NCBI RefSeq assembly: GCF_051014445.1
Contig: NC_135141.1
Coordinates: 8,804,001 to 8,868,000 of the forward strand
From: Colletes latitarsis
Lineage: Eukaryota > Arthropoda > Insecta > Hymenoptera > Colletidae
Direction of reading: 5' to 3'
Length of the DNA: 64,000 nucleotides
Shown: in pieces, positions 20,191 through 33,901 of the stretch
How positions within the stretch are numbered: the first letter of the stretch is position 1
Layout: each line of letters begins with the position of its first letter
The notes under the pieces: model-generated
The model's input: only the letters and a program-made list of their open reading frames with translations
What the model was told of the DNA's origin: nothing
Databases searched by the model: none
Position numbers and translations under genes: made by a program

Positions 20191-22601
20191 TCGCATCATT
20201 CGCATACCTGTTGGCCAGATCGTGGGTTTTCTTCTGGTTTGGATAACTCTGAAACAGTCAATTAAACCTGGTTTCGATGTATATTTTAGAGGATAACACC
20301 GGCTGGGTCTGGGTTATGTCTGGCATTTGCCCTCATTTGGCTCATACTTTCGCATCTTTCGCATACCTGTTGGCCAGATCCTGGGCTATTTCTAGTTTGG
20401 ATCACGCAGTAATGTGGTACCACACTGAAACTGTCAATTAAACCAGGTTTCGATTTATATTTTAGAGGATAACACCGGTTAGGTCAGGGTTACGTCTGGG
20501 ATTTGCCATCATCTGGCTCATACTATCGCATCTTTCGCATCCCTGTTGGCCAGATCGTGGGTTTCTACTGGTTTGTATCACGCAGTAATGTCGTACCACA
20601 CTCAAACAGTCAACTAAACCTGGTTTCGATCTATATTCTAGAGGATAACACTGGTTAGGTCTCGGTTATGTCTGGGATTTGCCTTCATCTGGCTCACAAT
20701 TTCGCATTCCTCGCATACTTGTTGGCCAGATCCTGGTCTATTTCTGGTTTGGATCACGCAGTAATGTAGTACCACACTGAAACTGTCAATTAAACCAGGT
20801 TTCGATTTATATTTTAGAGGATAACAACGGTTAGGTCAGGGTTACGTCTGGGATTTGCCATCATCTGGCTCATACTATCGCATCTTTCGCATCCCTGTTG
20901 GCCAGATCCTGGGCTTTTTGTGGTTTGGATAAACCTGAAACAGTCAATTAAACCTGGTTTCGATGTATATTTTAGAGGATAACACCGGCTGGGTCTAGGT
21001 TATGTCTGGCATTTGCCCTCATCTGGCTCATACTTTCGCATCTTTCGCATACCTGTTGGCCAGATCCTGGGGTTTTCTGGTTTGGTTCACGTAGTAATGT
21101 GGTACCACACTGAAACTGTCAATTAAACCTGGTTTCGATCTATATTTTAGAGGATAACACCGGTTTGGTCTGGCTTATGTCTGGGATTTGCCCTCATCTG
21201 GCTCATACTTTCGCATTTATCGCAAACTTGTTCCACAGATCCTGGGTTATCCTCTCGTTTGGATTGCGTAGTAATGTAGTACCACACTGAAACAGTCAAT
21301 TAAACCTGGTCTCGATCAATATTTTAAAGGATAACACCGGTTAGGTCTGGGTTATGTCTGCGATATGCCCTCATCTGGCTCATACGTTCGCTTTTTTCTC
21401 ATACTTGTTGGCCAGATCCTGGGGTTTCTTCTGGTTTGCATAACGTAGTAATGCGGTACCACACTGAAGCAGTCAATTAAACCTGCATTCGATGAATACT
21501 TTAGAGGATAACACCGGTTAGGTTTGTGTTAGGTCTGGTATTTGCAATCGTCAGGCTCATACTTTCGTATTTATAGCATACTTGTAGGCTAGATCATAGG
21601 GTTTTACTGGTTTGGATCACGTAGTAATGTGGTACCACACTGAAACAGTCAGTTAGACCTGGATTGGATCAATATTTTAGAGGATGACACCGGATAGGTT
21701 TGTGTTCAGTCTGGTATTTGCAATGATCTGGCTCATACTTTCGCATTTTTCGCTAACTTGTTGGCCAGATCCTAGGGTTTTACTGGTTTGAATCACGTAG
21801 TAATGCGGTACCACACTGAAACAGTCAATTAAACCTGGATTGGATCAATATTTTAGAGGATATCACAGGTTATGTCTGGGTTATATCTGGGATTTGCCCA
21901 CATCTGGCTCATACTTTCGCAATTTCATATGTTTGTTGGACGGATCCTGGGTTTTTTTCTGGTTTGGATCACGTAGTAACGTGGTACCACACTGAAACAC
22001 TCAATTAAACCTGGCCTCGATCAATATTTTAAAGGATAACACCGGTTAGGTTTGTTTTAGGTCTGGGATTTGGAATCATCTAGCTCATACTTTCGCATCT
22101 CTCGCATACCTGTTGACCAGATCCTGGGCTTTTTCTGGTTTGGATCACGAAGTAATGTGATACCACACTGAAACAGTCAATTAAACCTGGTTTCGATCTA
22201 TATTTTAGAGGATAACACCGGTTTTGTCTGGTTTTTGTCTGAGATTTGCCCTCATCTGGCTCATACATTCGCATTTTTCGCATACCTGTTGGGGAGATCC
22301 TGGGGTTTTCTGGTTTGGATCACGAAGTAATGTGGTACCACACTCAAACAGTCAATTGAACCTGGTTTCGATCTATATTCTAGACGATAACACCGGCTGG
22401 GTCTGGGTTATGTCTGGCATTTGCCCTCATCTGGCTCATACTATCGCATCTTTCGCATACCTGTTGGCCAGTTCCTGGGCTTTTTCTGGTTTGGATAACC
22501 CTGAAACAGTCAATTAAACCACGACTCGATGTACATTTTAGAGGATAACACCGGTTGGGTCTGGGTTATGTGTGGCATTTGCCCTCATCTGGCTCATACA
22601 T
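20191..22601. repeat. 2.4-kb tandem duplication, second unit
   Basis: Copy of the preceding unit up to about 22200. Its end instead matches 17341-17913 (offset 4,841), and from about 22753 the sequence switches to match 18265 onward (offset 4,488). Such switches between registers are expected from repeated unequal exchange. Differences from the first unit include C for T at 20619 (against 18189) and T for C near 20648 (against 18218). Confidence 0.8.
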
Positions 22602-25600
22602 TCGCATCATTCGCATACCTGTTGGCCAGATCGTGGGTTTTCTTCTGGTTTGGATAACTCTGAAACAGTCAATTAAACCTGGTTTCGATGTATATTTTAG
22701 AGGATAACACCGGCTGGGTCTGGGTTATGTCTGGCATTTGCCCTCATTTGGCTCACAATTTCGCATTCCTCGCATACTTGTTGGCCAGATCCTGGTCTAT
22801 TTCTGGTTTGGATCACGCAGTAATGTAGTACCACACTGAAACTGTCAATTAAACCAGGTTTCGATTTATATTTTAGAGGATAACAACGGTTAGGTCAGGG
22901 TTACGTCTGGGATTTGCCATCATCTGGCTCATACTATCGCATCTTTCGCATCCCTGTTGGCCAGATCCTGGGCTTTTTGTGGTTTGGATAAACCTGAAAC
23001 AGTCATTTAAACCTGGTTTCGATGTATATTTTAGAGGATAACACCGGCTGGGTCTAGGTTATGTCTGGCATTTGCCCTCATCTGGCTCATACTTTCGCAT
23101 CTTTCGCATACCTGTTGACCAGATCCTGGGCTTTTTCTGGTTTGGATCACGAAGTAATGTGATACCACACTGAAACAGTCAATTAAACCTGCTTCCGATG
23201 TATATTTTAGAGGATAACACCGGTTAGGTCCGGGTTACGTCTACAATTTCCCCTCATCTGGCTCATACGTTCGCTTTTTTCTCATACTTCTTGGCCAGAT
23301 CCTGGGTTTTCTTCTGGTTTGGATAACGTTGTAATGCGGTACCACACTGGAGCAGTCAATTAAACCTGCATTCGATCAATACTTTAGAGGATAACACCGG
23401 TTAGGTTTGTGTTAGGACTGGTATTTGCAATCGTCAGGCTCATACTTTCGCATTTATAGCATACTTGTTGGCTAGATCATAGGGTTTTACTGGTTTGGAT
23501 CACGTAGTAATGTGGTACCACACTGAAACAGTCAGTTAAACCTGGATTGGATCAATATTTTAGAGGATAACGCAGGTTAGGTCTGGGTTATGTCTGGTAC
23601 TTACAATCATCTGGCTCATACTTTCGCATTTATCGCATACTTGTTGGCCAGATCATAGGGTTTTACTGGTTTGGATCACGTAGTAATGTGGTACCACACT
23701 GAAACAGTCAATTAAACCTGGATTGGATCAATATTTTAGAGGGTAACACCGGTTAGGTTTGTGTTAGGTCTGGTATTTGGAATCGTGAGGCTCATACTTT
23801 CGCATTTATGGCATACTTGCTGGCCAGATCCTAGGGTTTTACCGGTTTGAATCACGTAGTAATGTGGTACCACACTGAAGCAATCAATTAATCCTGGTTT
23901 CGATCTATATTCTAGATGATAACACCGGTTAGGTCTTGGTTATGTTTGGGATCTGCCCTCATCTGGCTCATAATTTCGCATTCTTCGCATACTTGTTGGC
24001 CAGATCCTGGGCTCTTTCTGTCTTGGATCACGTAGTAATGTGGTATCACACTGAAACAGTGAACTAAACCAGCCCTCGATCAATATTTTAAAGGATAACA
24101 CCGGTGGGGTCTCGTTTAGATAGGCAATTTGCCCTCATCTGGCTCATACGTTCGCATTTTTGACATAATTCTTGGCCAGATCCTGGGTTTCTTCAGGTAT
24201 GGATAACGTAGTAATGCGGTACCACTCTGAAACAGTCAATTAAACCAGGATTGGATCAATATTTTAGAGGATATCACCGGTTATGTCTGGGTTATATCTG
24301 GGATTTGCCCACATCTGGCTCATACTTTCGCATTTATCGCATACTTGTTGACCAGATCCTGGGCTTTTTCTGGTTTGGATCACGAAGTAATGTGATACCA
24401 CACTGAAACAGTCAATTATACCTGGTTTCAATGGATATTTTAGAGGATAACACCGGTTAGGTCCAGGTTACGTCTACGATTTGCCCTCATCTGGCTCATA
24501 CGTTCGCTTTTTTCTCATACTTCTTGGCCAGATACTGGGTTTTCTTCTGGTTTGGATCGCGTAGTAATGTGGTACTACACTGAAACAGTCAATTAATCCT
24601 GGATTGGATCAATATTTTAGAGGATAATACCTGTTAGGTCTGGGTTATGTCTGGGATTTGCCCTCATCTGACTCATAATTTCGCTTTTATCGCATACTTG
24701 CTGGTCAGATCCTGGGCCTTTTCTAGTTTGGATCGCGTAGTAATGTGGTGCCACACTGAAACAGTCAATTAAACCTGGATTGGATCAATATTTTAGAGGA
24801 TAACACAGGTCAGGTCCGGGTTTTGTCTGGAATTTGCAATCATCTGGCTCATACTTTCGCATTTATCGCTTACTTGTTGGCCAGATCCTAGGGTTTTACT
24901 GGTTTGGATAAAGTGGTAACGTGGTACCACACTGAAACAGTCAATTAAACCTGGTTCGATCTAAATTTGGAGGATAACACCGGTTAGGTCTGGGTTATAT
25001 CTGGGATTTGCACACATCTGGTTCATACGTTCGCATTTTTAGCATACTTATTGTTCAGACCCTGGCTTTTCTTCTGGTTTGGATAGCGTAGTAATGTGGT
25101 GCCACACTGCTACAGTCAATTAAACCTGGTATCGATCTACATTTTTGAGGATAACACCGTTTAGGTCTGGGGTATGTCTGGGATTTGCACACATCTGGCT
25201 CATACTGTCGCATCTATCGCATACCTGTTGGCAGATTCTGCGGTTTTTTCTGGTTTGGATGATGTAGTAATGTGCTACCACACTGAAACAGTCAATGAAA
25301 CCAGGCCCCGATCTATATTTTAAAGGATAACACCGGTTGTGCCTCGTATAGATCTGGGATTTGCCCTCACCTGGCTCATACTTTCGCATTTATCGCATAC
25401 CTGTTGGCCATATCCTGGGCTTCATTTGGTTTGCGTAACGTAGTAATGTGGCACCACACTGAAACAGTCAATTAAACCTGGATTCGAACAATATTTTAGA
25501 GGATGACACTGGTTAGGTTTGTGTTCAGTCAGGTATTTGCAATCATCTGGCTCATACTTTCGCTTTTATCGCATACTTATTGGTCAGACCCTGGGCTTTT

Positions 25601-28600
25601 TCTAGTTTGGATCGTGTAGTAATGTGGTACCACACTGAAACAGTCAATTAAACCTGGATTGGATCAATATTTTAGAGGATAACACAGGTCAGGACCGGGT
25701 TTTGTCTGGTATTTGCAATCATCTGGCTCATACTTTCGCATTAATCGCATACTTGTTGGCCAGATCCTGGGTTTTCTTCTGATTTGGATCTTGTAGTAAT
25801 GTCGTACCAAACTGAAACAGTCAGTTGAACCTGGCCTCGATCAATATTTTAAATGATAACACCGGTTGGGTTTGTGTTAGGTCTGGTATTTGCAATCATC
25901 TGGCTCATACTTTCGCATTTATCGCATACTTCTTGGCCAGATCCTAGGGTTTTACTGGTTTGGATCACGTAGGAATGTGGTACCACACTGAAATAGTCAA
26001 CAAAACCAGGCCCCGATCAATATTTTAAACGATGACACCGGTTGTGTCATGTTTAGATCAGGCATTTGCCCTCATCTGGCTCTTACTTTCGCATCCTTCG
26101 CATACCTGTTGGCCATATCCTGGGCTTTTTCTGGTTTGGATAACGTAGTAATGTGGTACCACACTGAGACAGTCAATTAAACCTAGATTCGAACAATATT
26201 TTAGAGGATGACACCGGTTAGGTTTGTGTTCAGTCTGGTATTTGCATTCTCTGGCTCATACTTTCGCATTTTTCGCAAACTTGTTGGCCAGATCCTGGGT
26301 TTTCTTCTGGTTTGGATCACGTAATAATGTCGTACCACACTGAAACAGTCAATGAAACCAGGCCCCGATCAATATTTTAAACGATGACACCGGTTGTGCC
26401 TTGTTTAGATCTGGGTTATGCCCTCATCTGGCTCATACTTTCGCATTTTTCGCATACTTGTTGGCCAGATCGTGGGTTTCTTCAGGTTTGAATAACGTAG
26501 TAATGCGGTACCACACTGAAGCAGTCAATTAAACCCGGTTTCGATGTATATTTTAGAGGATAACACCGGTTAGGTCCGGGTTACGTCTGCGATTTGCCTT
26601 CATCTGGCTCATAGTTTCGCATCTCTCGCATACCTGTTGACCAGATCCTGGGCTTTTTCTGGTTTGGATCACGTAGTAATGTGATACCACACTGAAACAG
26701 TCAATTAAACCTGGTTTCGATGTATATTTTAGAGGATAACACCGGTTAGGTCCGGGTTACGTCTGCGATTTGCCTTCATCTGGCTCATACTTTCGCATCT
26801 TTCGCGTACCTGTTGACCAGATCGTGGACTTTTTCTGGTTTGGATCACGTAGTAATGTGATACCACACTGAAACAGTCAATTAAACCTGGTTTCGATGTA
26901 TATTTTAGAGGATAACACCGGTTAGGTCCGGGTTACGTCTACGATTTGCCCTCATGTGGCTTATACGTTCGCTTTTTTCTCATACTTCTTGGCCAGATCC
27001 TAGGTTTTCTTCTGGTTTGGATAATGTAGTAATGCGGTACCACACTGAAGCAGTCAATTAAACTTGCATTCGATCAATACTTTAGAGGATAACACCGGTT
27101 AGGTTTGTGTTAGGTCTGGTATTTGCAATCATCTGGCTCATACTTTCGCATTAATCGCATACTTGTTGGCCAGATCCTGGGTTTTCTTCCGGTTTGGATC
27201 TTGTAATGTCGTACCACACTGAAACAGTCAATGAAACCAGGCCCCGATCAATATTTTAAAGGATAACACCGGTTGGGCCTTGGCTATGTCTGGGATTTGC
27301 CCTCATCTGGCTCTTACTTTCGCATCCTTCGCATACCTGTTGGCCAGATCGTGGGTGTTTTTCTGGTTTGGATCACGTAGTAATCTCGTACCACACTGAA
27401 ACAGTCAATTAAACCTGGATTCGAACAATATTTTAGAGGATGACACCGGTTAGGTTTGTGTTCGGTCTGGTATTTGCAATCATCTGGCTCATACTTTCGC
27501 ATTTTTCGCAAACTTGTTGGCCAGATCCTGGGTGTTTTTCTGGTTTGGATCACGTAGTAATGTCGTACCACACTGAAACAGTCAATGAAACCAGGCCCCG
27601 ATCAATATTTTAAAGGATAACACCGGTTGGGTCTTGGTTATGTCTGGGATTTGCCCTCATCTGGCTCATACTTTCGCATTTTTCGCATACTTGTTGGCCA
27701 GATCGTGGGTTTCTTCAGGTTTGGATAACGTAGTAATGCGGAACCACACTGTAGCAGTCAATTAAACCTGCATTCGATCAATACTATAGAGGATAACACC
27801 GGTTAGGTTTGTGTTAGGACTGGTATTTGCAATCATCTGGCTCATACTTTCGCATTAATCGCATACTTGTTGGCCAGATCCTGGGATTTCTTCTGGTATG
27901 GATCACGTAGTAATGTCGTAACACACTGAAACAGTCAATGAAACCAGGCCCCGGTCAATATTTTAAACGATGACACCGGTTGGGTCTCGTTTAGCTTAGG
28001 AATTTGCCCTCATCTGGCTTATACGTTCGCATCTTTCGCATACCTGTTGGCCAGATCCTGGGCTTTTTCTGGTTTGGATGACGTAGTCATGTGCTACCAC
28101 ACTGAAACAGTCAGTTACACCTGGATTGGATCAATATTTTAGAGGATAACACCGGTTAGGTCTGGGTTATGTCTGGTATTTGCTATCATCTGGCTCATAC
28201 TTTCGCATTTTTCGCATACTTGTTGGCCAGATCGTGGGTTTCTTCAGGTTTGGATAACGTAGTAATGCGGTACCACACTGAAGCAGTCAATTAAACCTGC
28301 ATTCGATCAATACTTTAGAGAATAACACCGGTTAGGTTTGTGTTCAGTCTGGTATTTGCAATCATCTGGCTCATACTTTCGCATTTTTCGCAAACTTGTT
28401 GGCCAGATCCTGGGTTTCGTTCTGGTTTGGATCACGTAGTAATGTCGTAGCACACTGAAACAGTCAATTAAACCTGGATTCGAACAATATTTTAGAGGAT
28501 GACACCGGTTAGGTTTGTGTTCGGTCTGGTATTTGCAATCATCTGGCTCATACTTTCGCATTTTTCGCAAACATGTTGGCCAGATCCTGGGTTTTTTTCC

Positions 28601-31600
28601 GGTTTGGATCACGTAGTAATGTCGTACCACCCTGAAACAGTCAATGAAACCAGGCCCCGATCAATACTTTAAAGGATAGCACCGGTTAGGTTTTTGTTCG
28701 GTCTGGTATTTGCAATCATCTGGCTCATACTTTCGCATTTTTCGCAAACTTGATGGCCAGATCCTGGGTGTTTTTCAGGTTTGGATCACGTAGTAATGTC
28801 GTACCACACTGAAACAGTCAATGAAACCAGGCCCCGATCAATATTTTAAAGGATAACACCGGTTGGGTCTTGGTTATGTCTGGGATTTGCCCTCATCTGG
28901 CTCATAATTTCGCATTCATCGCATACTTGTTGGTCAGATCCTGGGCTCTTTCTAGTTTGGATCACGTAGTAATGTGGTACCACACGGAAACACTCAATTA
29001 AACCTGGATTGGATCAATATTTTAGAGGATAACACTGGTTAGGTCTGGGTTATGTCTGGAATTTGCAATCATCTGGCTCATACTTTCGCAATAATCGCAT
29101 ACTTGATGGCCAGATCCTGGGTTTTCTTCTGGTTTGGATCGCGGAGTAAAGTCGTTCCACACTGAAACAGTCAATTAAACCTGCAATCGATCTATATTTT
29201 AGAGGATAACACCGGTTAGGTCTGTGTTATGTCTGTGATTTGCTCTCATCTGGCTCATACTTTCGCATCTTTCGCATACCTGTTGGCCTGATGCTGGGCT
29301 TTTTCTGGTTTGGATCACGTAGTAATGTGGTAACACACTAAAACACTCAATTAAACCGGGTTTCGATCTATATTTTAGAGGATACCACCGGTTAGGTGTG
29401 GGTTATTTCTGGGATTTGCCCTCTTCTGGCTCATACTTTCGCATTCTTCGCATACTTGTTGGCCAGATCCTGGGCTTTCTCGAGTTTGGATTACGTAGTA
29501 ATGTGGTACCACACTGAAACAGTCAATTAGATCTAGTATAAAGTATTCGATCAATACTTTAGAGGATAACACCGTCTAGATCTGGGTTATGTCTGGGATT
29601 TGCCCTCATCTGGCTCATACGTTCGCAATTTTCGCATACTTCTTGGCCAGCTCCTGGGTTCTGTTCTGGTTTGGATAACGTAGTATTGTGGTACCACACT
29701 GAAACAGTCAATTAAACGCAGATTCATCAATACGATAAAGGATAACACCGGTTTCGCTTGTGTTAGGTCTGGAATTTACCCTCATCTGGCACATGCTTCC
29801 GCATCTTTCGCATACTTGTTGGCCAGATCCTGGGCTTTTTCTGGTTTGGATCACGTAGCAATGTGGTACCACACTGAAACAGTCAATTAAACCAGGCCCC
29901 GATCAATATTTTAAAGGATAACTCCAGTTAGGTTTGGTATTTGACCACATCTGGCTCATACTTTCGCACTTTCGCATACTTGTTGGCCAGATCCTGGGTT
30001 TTTTCTGGGTTGGATCAGGTTGTAATGTGGTACCACACTGAAACAGTCAATTATACCAGTCCCCGATCAATATCTTAAAGTATAACTCCAGTTAGGTCTG
30101 GTATTTGACCACATCTGGCTCATACGTTCGCAATTTTCGCATACTTCTTGGCCAGCTCCTGGGTTTTTTTCTGGTTTGGATAACATAGTAATGCGGTACC
30201 ACACTGGAGCAGTCAACTACACCTGGATTCGATCAATACTTTAGAGGATAACACCAGTTAGGTTTGTGTTAGGTCTGGTATTTGCAATCATCTAGCTCAT
30301 ACTTTCGCATTTTTCGCATACTTCTTGGCCAGATCCTGGGTTTCCTTCTGGTTTGGATCACGTAGTGAGGTGGTACCACACTGAATCTGTTAATTAAACC
30401 TGGATTCGATAAATATTTTATAGGATAACATCGGTTAGGTGTGGGTTATGTCTGGGATTTGCCCTCATCAGGTTCATACTTTCGCATTTTTCGCATACTT
30501 GTTGGCCAGATCCTTGGGTTTTTCTGGTTTGAATCACGTAGTAATGTGGCACCACACTGAAACAGTCAATTAAACCTGACCTCGACCAATATTTTAAAAG
30601 ATAACATCTGTTGGGTCTCGTTTAGGACTGCGACTTGCCATCATCTGGCTCATACTTTCGCATCTTTCGCATACCTGTTGGCCAGATCCTGGGCTTTTTG
30701 TGGTTTGGAACATGTAGTAATGTGGTAACACACTGAGAAAGCCAATTAAGCCTGGATTCGGTAAATATTTGATAGGATAAGACGGGTTAGGTCTGGGCTA
30801 CGTCTGGGATTTGCCCTCATCTGGCTCTTACTTTCGCATCTTTCGCATATTTGTTGGCCACATGCTTGGGTTTTTCTGGTTTGAATCACGTAGTAATGTG
30901 GCACCACACTGAAAGATTCAATTAAACCTGACCTCGACCAATATTTTAAAAGATAACATCTGTTGGGTCCCGTTTAGGACTGCGACTTGCCATCATCTGG
31001 CTCATACTTTCGCATCTTTCGCATACCTGTTGGCCAGATCCTGGTCTTTTTGTGGTTTGGATCACGTGGTATATTGGTACCACACTGAGAAAGCCAATTA
31101 AGCCTGGATTCGATAAATATTTTATAGGATAACACGGGTTAGGTCTGGGCTATGTCTGGGACTTGCCCTCATCTGGCTCTTACTTTCGCATCTTTCGCTT
31201 ACCTGTTGGCCAGATGCTGGGTTTTTCAAGTTTGGATCACGTAGTAATGTGGTACCACACTGAAACAGTCAATTAATCCTGGTTTCGATCTATACTTTAA
31301 CGGATAACACCGGTTAGGTCTGGGTTATGTCCGGGATTTGCCCTCATCTGGCTCATACTTTCCCATCTTCCGCATACCTGTTGGCCAAATCCTGGGCTTT
31401 TTCTGGTTTGGATCACGTAGTAATGTGGTACCACACTGAAACAGTCAATTAAACCCAGATTCGATGAATGCTTTAGAGGATAACACCGGTAAGGTCTGGG
31501 TTATGTCCGGGATTTGCCCTCATCTGGCTCATACTTTCGCATCTTTCGCATACCTGATGGCCAGATCCTGGGCTTTTTCTGGTTTAGATCACGTAGTAAG

Positions 31601-32027
31601 GTGGTACCACACTGAAACAGTCAATGAAACATGGTTACGAACAATATTATAGAGGATAACACCGGTTAGGTTTGTGTTAGGTCTGGTATTTGCAACCATC
31701 TGGCTCATACTTTCGCATTTTTCGCATACTTGTTGTCCAGAACCTGGGTTTTTTTCAAGATTGGATCACGTATTAATGTAGTACCACACTGAAACAGTCA
31801 ATTAAACCAGGCCCCGGCCAATATTTTAAAGGATAACACCAGTTAGGTCTGTTATTTGACCCCATCTGCCCATACTTTCGCATTTTTCGCATACTTATTG
31901 GCCAGATCCTGGGTTTTCTTCTGGTTTGGATAACGTAGTATTGTGGTACTACACTGTAACAGTCAATTAAACCCGGATGCGATCAATACGTTAGAGGGTA
32001 ACACCGGTTTGGTTTGTGTTAGGTCTG

Positions 32028-33901
32028 TGTTAAAATATGTGCGAGTCGGTCTTTGGGGGGTTTTCTCCCCTGACCTGATCTCTCACCCTTTAACGGGGAG
32101 TCCGAAATTCGAGGGATTGGAATTGTGTGGGAAAGTGAATTGTACATTTAAAAATTTCCTTCGCCTGGTCCACTGCACACAGAGCGGTTATTTAAACAAA
32201 AATTAAATTGAAAATAAACAAAAAGGAAGGAAATTAATAAAAACGAGAAATTAAAATTATAAATTTTGTATTAAAATTGCAGGAAAAACCCGAGCTGAAG
32301 GCTCGGAAATACCTGCGCCGCCGTCGGACCCTACGGCTCTCGTCTCGGTCTTCTGTGATCAAAAAGAAGTACCGAAATTCGGCGGTTAATAACTGACAGC
32401 GCTCGGTACGTTGTCTGACTCGCTCTAATCCACACGCTCCTTTTTCCGTTTACGGTAAACAGGAGCGGGATTCTTACACAGCGATACACAACTGTGTTAG
32501 TGGACTGTATTATTATTTGAACGTTTCAGATTTTGGAAACGGTGAGTTGCAGATTAGGAAGACGAGATTCTAATCTCGATATTCCCACTGCTGCAGGCTT
32601 GGTTTTTGCAGGAGAGGACAACAAGTGGAGGTTGTAAGGCTCCAAAGGTTGTCAACTCCGCGGTCCCTCGCCGTTCCCTAGTCCGTACGGGACCGGTGTG
32701 ATGCAGAGCCTTAACTACGCAGAAGCGACTGATTATTAAGGGTCTAACACCACGGTGCCCTTTGAACGTAGTTCTACGTCGAGTGTCCGTACCCACTGAC
32801 GATCTGGAACTCACGCTCGAGCAGATCGAAACCAGCCGAGATATTTACCCAGGGAATGCTAATAAGGCCCCTATCGGGTGTTATCCCAAACTTTTGTTTC
32901 TACCCTGGAAAACGACAAACCCAACCCAGGGAGTATGCAACAAAGTTGCCCTATAGATTGGGTTTTTGAACCGTGCATTAGCCAAGCAGAGAATCAAGAA
33001 ATTCTCTCGGTTCTCGAACACGACCACTGATTACAGCAATCCGTGTTCTTCGTCGCAACGGTGGCGATAATCAAGCACTATTTAAGTGTAAATTTGATTA
33101 TGCTCAGCCACCGATTGCGGGTTAAATCTTTGGAAAGATAATCACGCTGATTTTATTCATTTCCACTTCTACACGACCACTGATTACAGCAATACGTGTT
33201 TATTCAGCACCGATGGCGGTAACTAATGATTATAAAAGTGTAAATTTGGTACTTTTCAGACATGGGTTGCTTTTTGAGCGAAGTGAAAAGAAAATCAGTT
33301 GGATTTTGTTTCCTTCCAAAATGGTTCGTTCGTCGCGGTGACCGATTTCTGCATGTGAACGTATGGACGGAATATTTCGACACAAGGGCAGGATTATTTA
33401 ACTCCGCTGCAGTCTCAATTCCGAGCAACTTTGTTCACATAATTCTACGACAAGTTAGACACAACTAACTTGTCGAGAATCAGTCTCCGACTTCAGACGA
33501 GGTCGACCATGCGGTCCGCTCTCGTCGAGAACCAAATAGCGAGTGCACCTGAGACATACCTGCTTAACCGTGGCCACGAGGGAGGGGAAATTTTCATCTC
33601 GTGGCGCTGTCTGGTCTAAGCTGTCTGTCTCTTATTAATTTTGAATCCTCTCTTCGTTTCGGCGTAGTAAAACCTGTTCTCTTGGAACCGTTACTGGGCC
33701 GATCGCGGAACTGTTATCGAATGTAAATACGGAGTTTTTCTATGCGGTATTGTTCCCGTAACGTATTACGCCTCAGAGAAGACTCTGGAATGTCGCGTAA
33801 CCAAGGAACAACACCGTACAAGGAATGGCCCGTTTCTCTATCGATCACGCGATGGTTTAACCGACGTTTTTCGATTGTCGAATTAACGCGATATTTAAAC
33901 A
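32028..33901 (+). mobile_element. LTR-like element B, HOR copy 1 (probable solo LTR), 1,874 bp
   Basis: Begins TGTTAAAATATG and ends ATATTTAAACA (TG...CA). It is flanked by GTCTG on both sides (32023-32027 and 33902-33906), and excising it restores the satellite GTTAGGTCTGGTATTTGC. Only short frames occur and none shows a domain, so I call no gene. Inside are three hairpin candidates (32290-32306, 32435-32467, 32563-32578), an A-rich stretch with AATAAA near 32213, a ~152-bp internal duplication (33018 and 33171), and a TATA/initiator pair. It is related to element A at moderate identity. A solo LTR of a Gypsy- or BEL-like element is the preferred reading; a non-autonomous element with unknown internal structure is the alternative. 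Confidence 0.75.
33231..33262 (+). promoter_or_regulatory. putative core promoter of element B (copy 1)
   Basis: TATAAAAG at 33231-33238 and an arthropod-like initiator TCAGAC at 33256-33261 are spaced so that the initiator A (33258) is 27 bp from the start of the TATA box, the usual distance. The preceding internal repeat has the same arrangement in weaker form: TATTTAAG at 33079 and TCAG at 33104, again 27 bp to the A. This is the basis for assigning the plus orientation. No clear equivalent was found in element A. Confidence 0.42.

Larger units (their letters stand above)
16726..26890. repeat. ~176-bp satellite array, middle block
   Basis: Satellite from the right target duplication of element A (ATCTG, 16726-16730) to the start of the large higher-order repeat. 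Several monomers are only about 158 bp because the 19-bp piece carrying GTGGTACCAC is missing: TTGGATAACCCTGAAAC-type junctions occur near 17319, 17652, 17813, 18495, 20241, 20925, 22495, 22651 and 22985. Between 23.1 and 26.9 kb the monomers are single diverged variants with no long duplication that I could see. Open frames are satellite translations and not genes. Confidence 0.96.

Noticed and set aside
31464..31652. Short frames in satellite (repeated at 44996 and 59359, with many others)
   Set aside because: Translations of the ~176-bp monomer; their recurrence reflects DNA duplication and not protein conservation.
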